From the NCBI RefSeq assembly GCF_003952425.1, contig NZ_CP034449.1:930001-994000 (forward strand): a DNA stretch of 64,000 bases, given 5' to 3'. The position numbers were made by a program, and so were the translations under genes. Under the pieces are notes generated by a model. That model saw only the letters and a program-made list of their open reading frames with translations. It was not told where the DNA came from and did not search any database. This document shows positions 27,244-35,780 of this stretch, piece by piece; the first letter of the stretch is position 1, and every line of letters starts with the position of its first letter. The DNA is from Mesorhizobium sp. M2A.F.Ca.ET.046.03.2.1. GTDB taxonomy: Bacteria > Pseudomonadota > Alphaproteobacteria > Rhizobiales > Rhizobiaceae.

Positions 27244-28275
27244 TCAGTTTGGGAGGAGTTCGGTCTTCAGCAGGCCATCGATTTCCGCCGACCATTCGGA
27301 CATCCATGCCTGCTTGGTTTCGTTGTCGAGCCATGCGGCCTCGAGGCCGGCGAGCGCGATCTTCTTCAGCGCCTCCGGCGAGAGCGCGAAATTGTCCAAA
27401 ACCAGCGCGTATTCGCGGTCGAGCGTGGTGGCGAACATCGGCGGATCGTCGGAATGGATGGTGACGTTGAGGCCAGCCTCGATCATGCGCCGAATCGCGT
27501 GGCGAGGAGCCGCAAGGTCGCGCCAGACCGTGGTTGCCAACGTCGTGCTGGGGCAGCAGGTGAAGACGATGCCGGCTTCCTTGCAGCGCTCGACCAGCGC
27601 GGGATCGTCGACCACGTGGTAGCCGTGGTCGATGCGGCGCACGCCGAGCAGGTCGATGCTGTCGGCAACGTTCTCGGCCGGGCCGGATTCGCCCGCATGG
27701 GCGGTGACGTTCAGCCCCTCTGAGCGCGCGCGCTCGTACATCTTCGCGTAGGGAGCCGGCGGAAACGGCGCCTCGTTGTAGTCAAGGCCGATGCCGATCA
27801 CGTCGGGCACGCGCTCGGCGAGCACGATATCCAGGAACTGCTCGCCGCGTTCCGGTCCGAGTTCGCGGCTGTGCGCGGGAATGAGCTTGCAGACGACCCT
27901 ATATTTTTCCTTGGCGCGCGGCATCCCGTCGAGGACGCCGCCGAGCATGGTGGAGTAGGAAACGCCGTGGGCGAGATGCGCATGCGGGCTGAAGAAGAGC
28001 TCGACGTAGCGCGCGCCGGCGATCGCGCAGCGCTCCAGCGCCTCGAAGGTGATCCTCGAGAAGTCCGCGGCGCTTTTGATCGAGGCGCAGACCAGGTCGT
28101 AGATTTTCAGGAAATCGGGCAGGTTGTCGTAGCTGTACAGCTCGGCTGTCGGCTTGGGCAGCGCGACCGAATTCAAAGCGGCGAGATCGGCGAAGGTAGA
28201 GGCGGAAACGGCGCCCTCGAGATGCAGATGCAACTCGACCTTGGGCAGCTGCTGAACGAAGCTCGCCAAAGACAT
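27244..28275 (-). CDS. adenosine/adenine deaminase family protein
   Basis: Zinc-dependent purine deaminase of 343 residues. Motifs in order: ELHLHLEGAV near residue 15, HAGESGP near residue 190, the RIDHGYHV region, and HSDDPPMF near residue 275, covering the zinc ligands and catalytic His and Asp. These fit both adenosine deaminases and the adenine deaminases that share this fold; I cannot separate them by eye. First gene of the minus-strand operon and divergent from the Rieske operon, so it probably handles the imported nucleoside or base. Confidence 0.88.
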   Translation of the reverse strand: MSLASFVQQLPKVELHLHLEGAVSASTFADLAALNSVALPKPTAELYSYDNLPDFLKIYDLVCASIKSAADFSRITFEALERCAIAGARYVELFFSPHAHLAHGVSYSTMLGGVLDGMPRAKEKYRVVCKLIPAHSRELGPERGEQFLDIVLAERVPDVIGIGLDYNEAPFPPAPYAKMYERARSEGLNVTAHAGESGPAENVADSIDLLGVRRIDHGYHVVDDPALVERCKEAGIVFTCCPSTTLATTVWRDLAAPRHAIRRMIEAGLNVTIHSDDPPMFATTLDREYALVLDNFALSPEALKKIALAGLEAAWLDNETKQAWMSEWSAEIDGLLKTELLPN

Positions 28276-28564
28276 CAGCCTTCCCCATTGCGAGGCACAA
28301 TGTCGCCAACGGCGCCATCTGCCTCATTTCCCTTCCGGCTCTTTCAGGCCGTTGCGGGACACCCACTCAACACGAAGTTGTTCGACTATTTCGTCGTTTT
28401 CCGTGCCTTCAATTCTCCCTTACGCAACAGATGTCAGGGAAATTTGGCTTGCACAAGCCCCAAAATGATGCCTAATTAGACAGAAAGCAATATTGCCTAA
28501 AAATTGTGCAAATGGCTGGGATTGTAGGCAGCGTGTGTGGTGCGATGAAGCAGCGAGGACTGGA
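28276..28564. promoter_or_regulatory. divergent control region of the two purine operons
   Basis: This 289-base gap separates the two divergent operons and turns AT-rich at 28430-28520. It contains the palindrome CTAATTAG within TGCCTAATTAGACA and a second TGCCTAA copy about 25 bases later, then TTGTGCAA. T-N11-A LysR boxes can be drawn here, and the LysR gene at 32019 lies inside one of the operons. Coordinated control of both operons from this gap is inferred. Confidence 0.45.
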
Positions 28565-28843
28565 GTGAAGGCGGTCTCGACCGAAACCGCCCGGCTGTCC
28601 TTCATCGGACGGCTGGTGCCGCCCAGCTTCGCCGAGTTCTGCGACCGGCGGGCGGAGAAGCTCGACCTGAAGATGGCGATCAGGAGCGTCGCCGCCGACC
28701 GCTTCACCGTCGAAGTCTCGGGCCAGCCCGACCTCGTCGACGCGTTCGAGATGGCGTGCAGTCTCGGCCCGCTCGATTGCCTCGTGCTCGACTATGAGCG
28801 CACCAGACTCCACAGCATTTCCAATGGGGAACAAGAACGATGA
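28565..28843 (+). CDS. acylphosphatase-like small protein
   Basis: A 92-residue protein from a GTG start at 28565, supported by GAGG six bases upstream; the frame is open further left but has no ribosome site there. The C-terminal half (FTVEVSGQPDLVDAFEMACS, then LGPLDCLVLDY) resembles the end of acylphosphatase-fold proteins. The N-terminal catalytic-loop region (FIGRLVPPSFAEFC) is only weakly similar, so enzymatic acylphosphatase activity is doubtful. Its stop overlaps the Rieske gene start (ATGA), implying a coupled product and perhaps a structural or regulatory partner. Confidence 0.6.
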   Translation: MKAVSTETARLSFIGRLVPPSFAEFCDRRAEKLDLKMAIRSVAADRFTVEVSGQPDLVDAFEMACSLGPLDCLVLDYERTRLHSISNGEQER

Positions 28844-29550
28844 CCACCGCGGGTGTCTGGCATCCGGTCGCACTGTCGGCCTCGATTGAGCCGGGGAGCT
28901 CGGCCGGCACGCATATCGACGGCAAGGAGTTCGTCGTCTGGCGCGACAACAGAGGCGCACCGCATGTGTGGGAAGACCGTTGCCCGCATCGCGGCATGAA
29001 GCTCAGCTTCGGCTTCGTGCGTGGCGACCACATCGCTTGCCTCTATCACGGCTGGCAGTACGACACGGCCGGGCAGTGCCGCTACATCCCGGCTCATCCT
29101 GAGCTGGACGTGCCGGGGAGCATTAGGGTGCCGGTCTTCCAGACGGTCGAGGTGGCTGGCATGATCTGGGTGGCCACCGAGCCGACTGAGTCCGCGCCCC
29201 CTGCCCCGCAGGAGGCCGGCGAGACCGTCCCGGTGCGCAGTGTCTTTTTCGGCGCAGCCATTGACGCGGTGCTGGCTGCGATCGAGACGACACCGTCGCG
29301 CCCTTTCAGCGACGAGGCTGCAGCCTCCGTCCTCCGCCAGATCGACGGCCGTCTCTACGCGCTGACCGTTGGCAACGACATGCTGCTCCTCGGCCTGCAT
29401 AGCCTTTCCAGAGAGCGCACGGCATTGCATGTCGTCATCGCCGGACCTGCCGCACGCTATGCCGGCAAGGGACAGGCGCATTTCCTGGCCTGGACGGCCG
29501 AACTGCGCCACCGCATCGAGACGCAGCCGGCAGCAGCGGTGGCCGCGTGA
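28840..29550 (+). CDS. stand-alone Rieske [2Fe-2S] protein with oxygenase-like C-terminal tail
   Basis: Protein of 236 residues with a complete Rieske site: C48-P-H50 and C67-L-Y-H70, spaced as in oxygenase Rieske domains (DRCPHRGMKLS, CLYHGWQYDTAG). After about residue 115 comes a 120-residue region without the iron motif D-x2-H-x4-H; the part LHSLSRERTALHVVI resembles the last strands of Rieske oxygenases. It thus looks like an oxygenase whose catalytic core has been removed. The two catalytic chains lacking Rieske domains at 20191 and 37168 are the obvious partners. No ferredoxin-reductase domain is attached, unlike NdmD. It is coupled to the acylphosphatase-like and GST-like genes. Confidence 0.87.
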   Translation: MTTAGVWHPVALSASIEPGSSAGTHIDGKEFVVWRDNRGAPHVWEDRCPHRGMKLSFGFVRGDHIACLYHGWQYDTAGQCRYIPAHPELDVPGSIRVPVFQTVEVAGMIWVATEPTESAPPAPQEAGETVPVRSVFFGAAIDAVLAAIETTPSRPFSDEAAASVLRQIDGRLYALTVGNDMLLLGLHSLSRERTALHVVIAGPAARYAGKGQAHFLAWTAELRHRIETQPAAAVAA

Positions 29551-30182
29551 TGGCCGGCATCGTCCTCTACAACTACGAGCTCGACGAGAACTGCTACAAG
29601 GTGCGGCTCGCGCTCTCGATGCTCGGCCTCAAATGGGAGCCGATCGCGGTCAACGCCTTCCCTGGCAACGAGCAGACGACGCCGCCCTTCCTCGCCATGA
29701 ACCCCCTCGGCACACTGCCAATTCTGAAGGACGGCGACCTGACCCTGTTCGGCGCCGAAGCGATCCTTGCGCATCTTGCCCGCGCCAATGACGCCGCTGG
29801 CAGATGGCTGCCGGCGGAGGGCGCCGACTTCGCCGGCGTCATGCAGTGGCTCGTCTTTTCGGCCGGCGCGCTGGCGGTCGCGGGCGAGGCGCGCCGCAAC
29901 TCCCTGTTCGACACGCCGGGCGACGGCGAGGCGCTGCAGGCATCGGCGGGCAAGCTGTTGCGCATCATGGACGACCACATGATCGCGCGCGGCTACGAGG
30001 GCCTCGACTGGTTCGCGGCCGGCCATCCCACGATCGCCGACATCGCGCTTTTTCCGGCCTTCGCGCTCAGCCGCGATTTCGGGATAGACCACGATGAATA
30101 TGCCGGGCTGCGGCGCTGGGGACGGCGCGTCCGTTCGCTCCCCGGTTTCGTGACCATGCCGGGCATCCCGGACTATTATTGA
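29550..30182 (+). CDS. glutathione S-transferase-like protein
   Basis: GST-fold protein of 210 residues: a thioredoxin-like N-terminal domain (YNYELDENCYKVRLALSMLG, then NPLGTLPIL and a short AEAILAHLA glutathione-site region) and a helical C-terminal domain with HPTIADIALFP. The ATG overlaps the Rieske gene stop (TGATG). In caffeine N7-demethylation a GST-like protein (NdmE) is needed to hold the catalytic and Rieske chains together, so a scaffold role here is plausible. A conventional conjugating role cannot be excluded. Confidence 0.85.
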   Translation: MAGIVLYNYELDENCYKVRLALSMLGLKWEPIAVNAFPGNEQTTPPFLAMNPLGTLPILKDGDLTLFGAEAILAHLARANDAAGRWLPAEGADFAGVMQWLVFSAGALAVAGEARRNSLFDTPGDGEALQASAGKLLRIMDDHMIARGYEGLDWFAAGHPTIADIALFPAFALSRDFGIDHDEYAGLRRWGRRVRSLPGFVTMPGIPDYY

Positions 30183-30215
30183 AGCGCAGGCGCCAAGGCA
30201 GAAGGCAGAAAAGTC

Positions 30216-32018
30216 ATGAACACTCTCAGCCGCTTCTCGGTACAGCCGCTCTCTACCATGACGCGGAGGTTGGCCGACGTCGCCTTCGGCAGGCAGGAGC
30301 CCGACCTGGTCATTGCCGGGGCGCGCGTGCTGTCGACCTATTCCGAACGCATCCTGGCAGACCGGGAAGTCTGGATCTCGGGCGGGCGCATCGCCGCGGT
30401 GAAGCCCGCCGGCACCTACAAGGGGACCGCCGCCAGGGTCTACCAGGCCAAGGGCGGCATCGTCGCGCCGGGACTGGTCGATCCGCACATCCACATCGAA
30501 TCGTCGATGGTGACGGCCTGCGCCTATGCCGAGGCCGCGCTGCTCAACGGCACCACGACCATCTTCTGCGACAGCCACGAGATCGGCAACGTGATGGACG
30601 TGGCCGGCGTCGAAGCGATGCTGGAGGATGCCCGCCAGGCGCCGCTGTCGATCTTCCTGACGGTGCCCAGCACAGTGCCCGCCACCTCACCGCAACTCGA
30701 AACGGCCGGCGGCGACCTGACGGCGGAAAAGATCGGCGCGCTGTTCGACAAATGGCCGGAAGCGGTGGCGCTCGGCGAAAAGATGGACTTCGTGCAGGTG
30801 GCGATGGGCGACGAGCGCAGCCATGCGATCCTCGCCGCGGCGCTCCAGCGCGGCCGCCCCGTCTCAGGGCACGTCTACGGCCGCGAATTCGTGGCGGCCT
30901 ATGCCGCTTCCGGCGTGACCGACACGCACGAGGCGATCGACCGCGAGATCGCCGACGACATGCTGGAAGCCGGCATTTGGCTCTTCCTGCGCGGCGGCCC
31001 GCCGACGACGCCGTGGCACTCGCTGCCGCAGGCGATCAAGACGATCACCGAGCTCGGCGCCTCGCACAAGCGCGTCGCCGTGTGCACCGACGACCGGGAT
31101 GCCGACGATTTGCTGCTCTTCGGCCTCGATTGGGTCACGCGCGAGGCGATGAGAGCCGGCATGAAACCGGAACAGGCCTGGGCGATGGGCTCGCTGCACG
31201 GTGCCACGCGCTTCGGCATGGAAGGCGAGATCGGGGGCCTGGGCGGTGGGCGGCGGGCCGACCTCATGCTGCTCGACGATTCCTACAAGCCGGTGAACAC
31301 CTGGTACGGCGGCGAACTGGTCGTCGAAGACCGCAGGATCACGCCGGTCCTCGACCAAGCGCTGTCGCAGCGTTACCGCTATCCCGAGGCGGCCTACCAC
31401 ACGGTGAAGCTGCCGAAGGCGATCAAGCTCACCCCGGACCTTCCGACCGAAAAGGTCGTGGCGCACACCATCCGGACCGAGCTGCCGGGCATCACGCTCG
31501 GCCACGAGCGGATCACGCTCGAGCCGGCGAACGACTGGCAGACGCATTTCGACCGGCACGGGCTCTGCTTCGTGACCGTGGTGGAACGGCATGGCAAGTC
31601 CGCCGGCAATGTCGCGCACGGGCTGCTCAGCAACTTCGCGCTGAAGCGCGGCGCGGTCGCATCCTCGGTCGGGCATGACAGCCACAACATTATCGTCGCG
31701 GGGGTCAACGAGGCCGACATGCAGGTCGCGCTGCGCGCGCTCGAGGAGAAGCAGGGCGGCGTCTGCGTGGTCCATGACGGCAAGGTGACCGCGATGGTCG
31801 ACCTGCCGATCGCCGGGCTTCTGTCGGACAAGCGCGTCACCGAGGTTGCGGAGGAGATGAAGGTGCTGAAGCGCGAATGGGAAGCGGCCGGCTGCTCCAT
31901 CCCCTATATGGGCTTCAACCTCATCCCGCTCTCCGTGATCCCGGAGATACGCATCACCGACAAGGGCCTCGTGCTGGTGCCGGAGATGGAAATCGTGCCG
32001 GCCTTCGAGGCGGCCTGA
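30216..32018 (+). CDS. adenine deaminase family protein
   Basis: Amidohydrolase of 600 residues of the bacterial adenine deaminase (Ade) family. Motifs: [12 protein letters not shown] near residue 92, [25 protein letters not shown], and [14 protein letters not shown], then the C-terminal domain with [12 protein letters not shown]. Full length for the family. It would convert adenine to hypoxanthine; some members of this family act on N6-methyladenine, which would be relevant to a dealkylating locus. Located 33 bases after the GST-like gene with a purine-rich ribosome site. Reading as plain adenine deaminase is the default. Confidence 0.87.
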   Translation: MNTLSRFSVQPLSTMTRRLADVAFGRQEPDLVIAGARVLSTYSERILADREVWISGGRIAAVKPAGTYKGTAARVYQAKGGIVAPGLVDPHIHIESSMVTACAYAEAALLNGTTTIFCDSHEIGNVMDVAGVEAMLEDARQAPLSIFLTVPSTVPATSPQLETAGGDLTAEKIGALFDKWPEAVALGEKMDFVQVAMGDERSHAILAAALQRGRPVSGHVYGREFVAAYAASGVTDTHEAIDREIADDMLEAGIWLFLRGGPPTTPWHSLPQAIKTITELGASHKRVAVCTDDRDADDLLLFGLDWVTREAMRAGMKPEQAWAMGSLHGATRFGMEGEIGGLGGGRRADLMLLDDSYKPVNTWYGGELVVEDRRITPVLDQALSQRYRYPEAAYHTVKLPKAIKLTPDLPTEKVVAHTIRTELPGITLGHERITLEPANDWQTHFDRHGLCFVTVVERHGKSAGNVAHGLLSNFALKRGAVASSVGHDSHNIIVAGVNEADMQVALRALEEKQGGVCVVHDGKVTAMVDLPIAGLLSDKRVTEVAEEMKVLKREWEAAGCSIPYMGFNLIPLSVIPEIRITDKGLVLVPEMEIVPAFEAA

Positions 32019-32945
32019 GTGGATCCCTATCGCCTCGGCCTCGTCTCGCCGCGTATCCACTATTTCCAGCTGGTGGCGCGGCTGGGCTCGGTGCGGCAGA
32101 CCGCGCAGGTGCTCAACGTCGCGCCGTCCTCCATCAGCCGCCTCATCAAGGCGCTGGAGGACGAGATCGGCACGCCGTTGTTCGAGCGGGTGCGGCAACG
32201 CCTGAAGCTGACCAGCGCGGGTGAGCTGCTGCTCTACCACGCCAAGGTGAGCACCTCCGAGCTTGGCCGCGCCTGGTCGGAGATCAACGACCTGCGCGGC
32301 CTCAACCGCGGCGGCGTCTCCGTGACCGTGGTCGAGAGCGTCGCGCGTGGCCTGATGCCGGCCGCGCTGAAGGAGTTCTGGGAGCGTCACCCGCTGATCA
32401 CGGTCGACGTGCGGGTCGCGGGTTCGCAGCAGGCGTGCGATGCCGTGGCGGAGGGCGACTGCCAGCTTGCGCTCGCCTTCGACGTGCAGGTGCCGCGCAG
32501 CGTGCGCAAGATCGCGGCAGCCACGCTGCCGCTCGGCGTGGTCGCGCATCCGGACAGCCGCTTCGCCGGCCGCAAAGAGCTGAAGCTGTTCGACCTTTCC
32601 GGCGAGCGCGTGATCCTGTCAGACGGCAGCCTGGCGCTGGGGCTTTCGGTGGAGGAGGCTATCAGCCGCTCGATCATCGATCTGACACGGCGCTCCCGAA
32701 CCAATTCGATCGGACTGATGATCGAGCTGGCCAAGCTCAATCTCGGCACAGTGCTGCAGACGCGCATCGGCGTCGAGGCGGAGGTCGCCGACGGCACACT
32801 GATCTTCGTCCCGCTGCATGATGCCAAGATACCGCCGCGCCGGCTGATGCTGCTGACCCGGCCGGAGCGCGAGATGTCGGACGCGGCCTCCGCCTTTGCC
32901 ACGCAACTGGCGCGGACGGTAGAGCGGCTCGGAAACGGTCGATGA
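32019..32945 (+). CDS. LysR family regulator inside the purine operon
   Basis: LysR-type regulator of 308 residues starting with GTG directly after the previous stop; GAGG is eight bases upstream. The N-terminal helix-turn-helix contains QLVARLGSVRQTAQVLNVAP and SSISRLIKALEDE. A periplasmic-binding-protein-like effector domain follows from about residue 95. It is encoded within the operon rather than divergently, and probably controls the operons from the 28276-28564 region in response to a purine metabolite. Confidence 0.87.
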   Translation: MDPYRLGLVSPRIHYFQLVARLGSVRQTAQVLNVAPSSISRLIKALEDEIGTPLFERVRQRLKLTSAGELLLYHAKVSTSELGRAWSEINDLRGLNRGGVSVTVVESVARGLMPAALKEFWERHPLITVDVRVAGSQQACDAVAEGDCQLALAFDVQVPRSVRKIAAATLPLGVVAHPDSRFAGRKELKLFDLSGERVILSDGSLALGLSVEEAISRSIIDLTRRSRTNSIGLMIELAKLNLGTVLQTRIGVEAEVADGTLIFVPLHDAKIPPRRLMLLTRPEREMSDAASAFATQLARTVERLGNGR

Positions 32946-33051
32946 CGACCGCGGCCAGTTGTTGCGTTTTGCGCATCGTATTGCGGCTTGCTTTTGCACT
33001 ATTCGGAACATCTCCTTTTCTGCGAACCTGCGCCGGCAGGAGAGAATTCGC

Positions 33052-33552
33052 ATGAAGAAAAGCGCGGTGTACGCCGTCATTCGCGGTCTGAAAAGAGCAG
33101 GAGTGTCGATCGTCTGCTACCTGCCGGATTCGCTGTTCAAGGAACTTTACCCGGCGCTCGACGCCGATCCCGACATCAGGACGATCCGCGTCACCAATGA
33201 GGGCGAGGGCGCGGCCATCTGCGGCGGCGTGTTCCTGTCGGGCAAGCGGGCCGCGCTGGTGATGGAGAACTCGGGACTCAGGGCCTCGGTCGAGCCGCTG
33301 GCGCGCATGGGCCTGGGCGCCGGCATCCCCGTCGTGATGCTAATGAGCTACCGCGGCGAGCTCGGCGAGAACAACTGGTGGGCCATCCCCCACGGCATCA
33401 CCATGGAGCCGGTGCTGGACGCGTTGCGCATCCCCTACCGCGTCGTGCGCGAGGAGGAAAAGATCGAACGGGCGATCGCCGACGCCTACTCCTGGTCCTA
33501 CGCGTCCTATTACCATTCGGCGGTCGCGCTCGGCGGCGAGGTGGTGCGATGA
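33052..33552 (+). CDS. thiamine-diphosphate decarboxylase, alpha (PP-type) subunit
   Basis: Protein of 166 residues equal to the N-terminal pyrimidine-binding domain of ThDP enzymes, similar to sulfopyruvate or phosphonopyruvate decarboxylase alpha chains. The cofactor-activating Glu is in TNEGEGAAICGG near residue 47. ATG 33052 follows AGGAGAG, so the 31-codon extension is rejected. The stop overlaps the beta-chain start by four bases. Expected reaction is decarboxylation of a 2-oxo acid to an aldehyde; the substrate in this purine setting is not obvious. Confidence 0.82.
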   Translation: MKKSAVYAVIRGLKRAGVSIVCYLPDSLFKELYPALDADPDIRTIRVTNEGEGAAICGGVFLSGKRAALVMENSGLRASVEPLARMGLGAGIPVVMLMSYRGELGENNWWAIPHGITMEPVLDALRIPYRVVREEEKIERAIADAYSWSYASYYHSAVALGGEVVR

Positions 33553-34157
33553 AACGCTTCGACTGCATGAAGGCGCTCGCTGCCCGGCTGAAGGACGAGC
33601 TGGTGATCCTGTCGCTCGGCGGCAGTGTCGACGAATGGTACAACGCCGCGCCGCACATGCGCGAGGCGAGCCTCTTCCAGCAGCAGCTCGGCTGCGTGAC
33701 GCCCCAGGCCTTCGGGCTGGCGGCCGGCCTGCCGCACCGCCGCATCGTCTCGCTCGACACCGACGGCGGCCTGCTCTTCAATCTCGGCATCCTCGCCACG
33801 CTCGGCAATGAGCAGCCGAAGAACCTGCTGGTCGTCGTCTGGGACAACGAGCAGTATTTGTCGATCGGCGGCCCGCCGACCCACACCGCCTTCGGCCGGG
33901 TGGACCTCGCCGCGATCGCCCGCGGCGCCGGGGTCGACGACGCCTATCTGGTGCGCACGCTCGACGAGTTCGACGCCCACTGCAAGGCGGGGTTGGCCGC
34001 CGGGAAGCCGTACATCATCGTCGCAAAGGTGTCGGGTACGGTGCAGCCCGACATCAAGCGCAAGCACAGCGACGGCCGCGAGGACAAATACATCTTCGTG
34101 CGCCATGTCGAGGCGACCGAAGGCATGACCATCATGGGTCCGAGCGAGCACAACTGA
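33549..34157 (+). CDS. thiamine-diphosphate decarboxylase, beta subunit
   Basis: Protein of 202 residues carrying the pyrophosphate-binding half of a ThDP enzyme. The cofactor and metal motif GDG-x-N is present as LDTDGGLLFNLG near residue 75. It resembles sulfopyruvate decarboxylase beta chains. Translational overlap (ATGA) with the alpha gene implies an alpha-beta complex. The aldehyde product could be passed to the aldehyde dehydrogenase at 41692. Confidence 0.82.
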   Translation: MKRFDCMKALAARLKDELVILSLGGSVDEWYNAAPHMREASLFQQQLGCVTPQAFGLAAGLPHRRIVSLDTDGGLLFNLGILATLGNEQPKNLLVVVWDNEQYLSIGGPPTHTAFGRVDLAAIARGAGVDDAYLVRTLDEFDAHCKAGLAAGKPYIIVAKVSGTVQPDIKRKHSDGREDKYIFVRHVEATEGMTIMGPSEHN

Positions 34158-34166
34158 AGTCGGCCC

Positions 34167-35732
34167 ATGATCGCCTCCGCCCCAGCCATTCCCCCCAGGC
34201 CGCTCAAACCTTCCTACGACGTCATCGTGGTCGGCGCGGGCTCCGGCGGCGCAGCGGTGACGCGGCGGCTGGTGGACGCAGGCGCCGAGGTGCTGCTGAT
34301 CGAGTCAGGGCCGGCCGGCATCGGCATCGCCGAGATCGACGATCCGGCGCAATGGGTGCCGCTTGGGCGCGGCGCCTATGACTGGGGCTACGACTACGCA
34401 CCCACGCCCCACGTCAACGGCCGCACCATCGGCATCCCGCGCGGCAAGGTGCTGGGCGGCTCCAGCGCCATCAATGCGATGATGTGGTATCGCGGCCATC
34501 CGCGCGACTACGATGCCTGGGAAGACGCCGGCGCGAAGGGCTGGAGCTTCGCCGACTGCCTGCCATACTTCCGCCGCTGCGAAGACTGGCGGGACGGCGC
34601 CAGCGAATGGCGCGGCGCGGGCGGACCGCTGCGCATCGAGCGCGCGGCCGAAATGCACCCCGTGGCGCAGGCGCTCATCGACGGCGCGGCGGAGCTGGGC
34701 ATCCCGGTCATCGACGATCCCAACGGTCCCGACAACGAAGGCGCCGCCCCCGCCAACTTCAACATCGCCGGCGGCCGGCGCTGGAGCGCCGTGCAGGGCT
34801 ACCTGCTGCCGATCCTCGACCATCCGCGCCTCACCGTCCTGACCGAATCGCTTGCCGTCGGGCTGACGGTGGAGAACGGCCGGTGCGCCGGCGTGCGCCA
34901 TCTCGTCGGCGGAGCGGAGCGGGAGAACCGCGCGCGAGAACAGGTCGTGCTGGCGCTGGGTGCCATCGACACGCCGCGCCTGCTGATGCTCGCTGGCATC
35001 GGCGACCCGGCCGAGCTCGGCAGGATCGGCATCCCGACCGTTCACGCGCTTTCCGGCGTCGGCCGCAACCTCCAGGATCATCCGCTGGCGCAGGCCTGCG
35101 TCTTCCGGGCGAAACGGCCGCTCGGGCCCGTGACCGGCAATAGCGGCGGCTCGATGGTGAACTGGAAATCGCGATCGGACCTGCCACAGGCCGACCTTCA
35201 TGCCTTCCCGGTGCAGGGCAACAGCGCCGAGCCGGCGATCCGCGCCCGCTACGAGATTTCGGGCGACGTCTTCTCCTTCGGCGCGGGCGTGATGCGCTCG
35301 AAGAGCGTCGGCCATCTGCGCCTGCTGGAAGCCCGGCCAGGCGGCGCACTGGAGATCCAGCCCAACTTCCTCGCCGAGCCCGAGGATCTGGAGGCGATGG
35401 TCACGGCGGTCGAGGCCGTTATCGAGATGGCAGCCGCGCGCGCCAACGCGCATGTCTTCGCCGGCTTCGCCGCGCCCGACCGGCGGCTGTCGCGGAAGGA
35501 GACGGTTGCCTTCGTCCGCGACGCCTGCTCGACCTTCTTCCACACCTGCGGCACATGCCGCATGGGCGAGGACGAGGAGGCCGTGGTCGACAGCCGCCTC
35601 GCGGTGCGCGGCATGGGCGGACTCACCGTCGCCGATGCGTCGGTGATCCCGATCATACCGAGCTGCAACACCCATGCGCCGGCAACGATGATTGGGGAAC
35701 GCGCGGCCGACTTCATCCTGCAGGCGGCCTGA
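34167..35732 (+). CDS. GMC family FAD oxidoreductase (choline dehydrogenase-like)
   Basis: Flavoprotein of 521 residues. The FAD-binding glycine motif VVGAGSGGAAVTRRL is near residue 20, the second GMC signature PRGKVLGGSSAINAMMW near residue 90, and the C-terminal catalytic region has FFHTCGTCRMG and NTHAPATMIGERAADF. It oxidises primary alcohols in most relatives. In this locus it could act on a side-chain alcohol released from or attached to the purine. It is nine bases after the ThDP beta gene. No strong ribosome site is seen. Confidence 0.87.
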   Translation: MIASAPAIPPRPLKPSYDVIVVGAGSGGAAVTRRLVDAGAEVLLIESGPAGIGIAEIDDPAQWVPLGRGAYDWGYDYAPTPHVNGRTIGIPRGKVLGGSSAINAMMWYRGHPRDYDAWEDAGAKGWSFADCLPYFRRCEDWRDGASEWRGAGGPLRIERAAEMHPVAQALIDGAAELGIPVIDDPNGPDNEGAAPANFNIAGGRRWSAVQGYLLPILDHPRLTVLTESLAVGLTVENGRCAGVRHLVGGAERENRAREQVVLALGAIDTPRLLMLAGIGDPAELGRIGIPTVHALSGVGRNLQDHPLAQACVFRAKRPLGPVTGNSGGSMVNWKSRSDLPQADLHAFPVQGNSAEPAIRARYEISGDVFSFGAGVMRSKSVGHLRLLEARPGGALEIQPNFLAEPEDLEAMVTAVEAVIEMAAARANAHVFAGFAAPDRRLSRKETVAFVRDACSTFFHTCGTCRMGEDEEAVVDSRLAVRGMGGLTVADASVIPIIPSCNTHAPATMIGERAADFILQAA

Positions 35733-35780
35733 AACTTGCCTGGCTGTGAGGACGAGGCACGAACGGATACGGGGAACGTA

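Noticed and set aside
20191..30182. Assigning ndm gene names (caffeine demethylase) to the split oxygenase genes
   Set aside because: The architecture matches NdmC/NdmE but the reductase is missing and the locus is dominated by purine deaminases; the substrate cannot be fixed from sequence.
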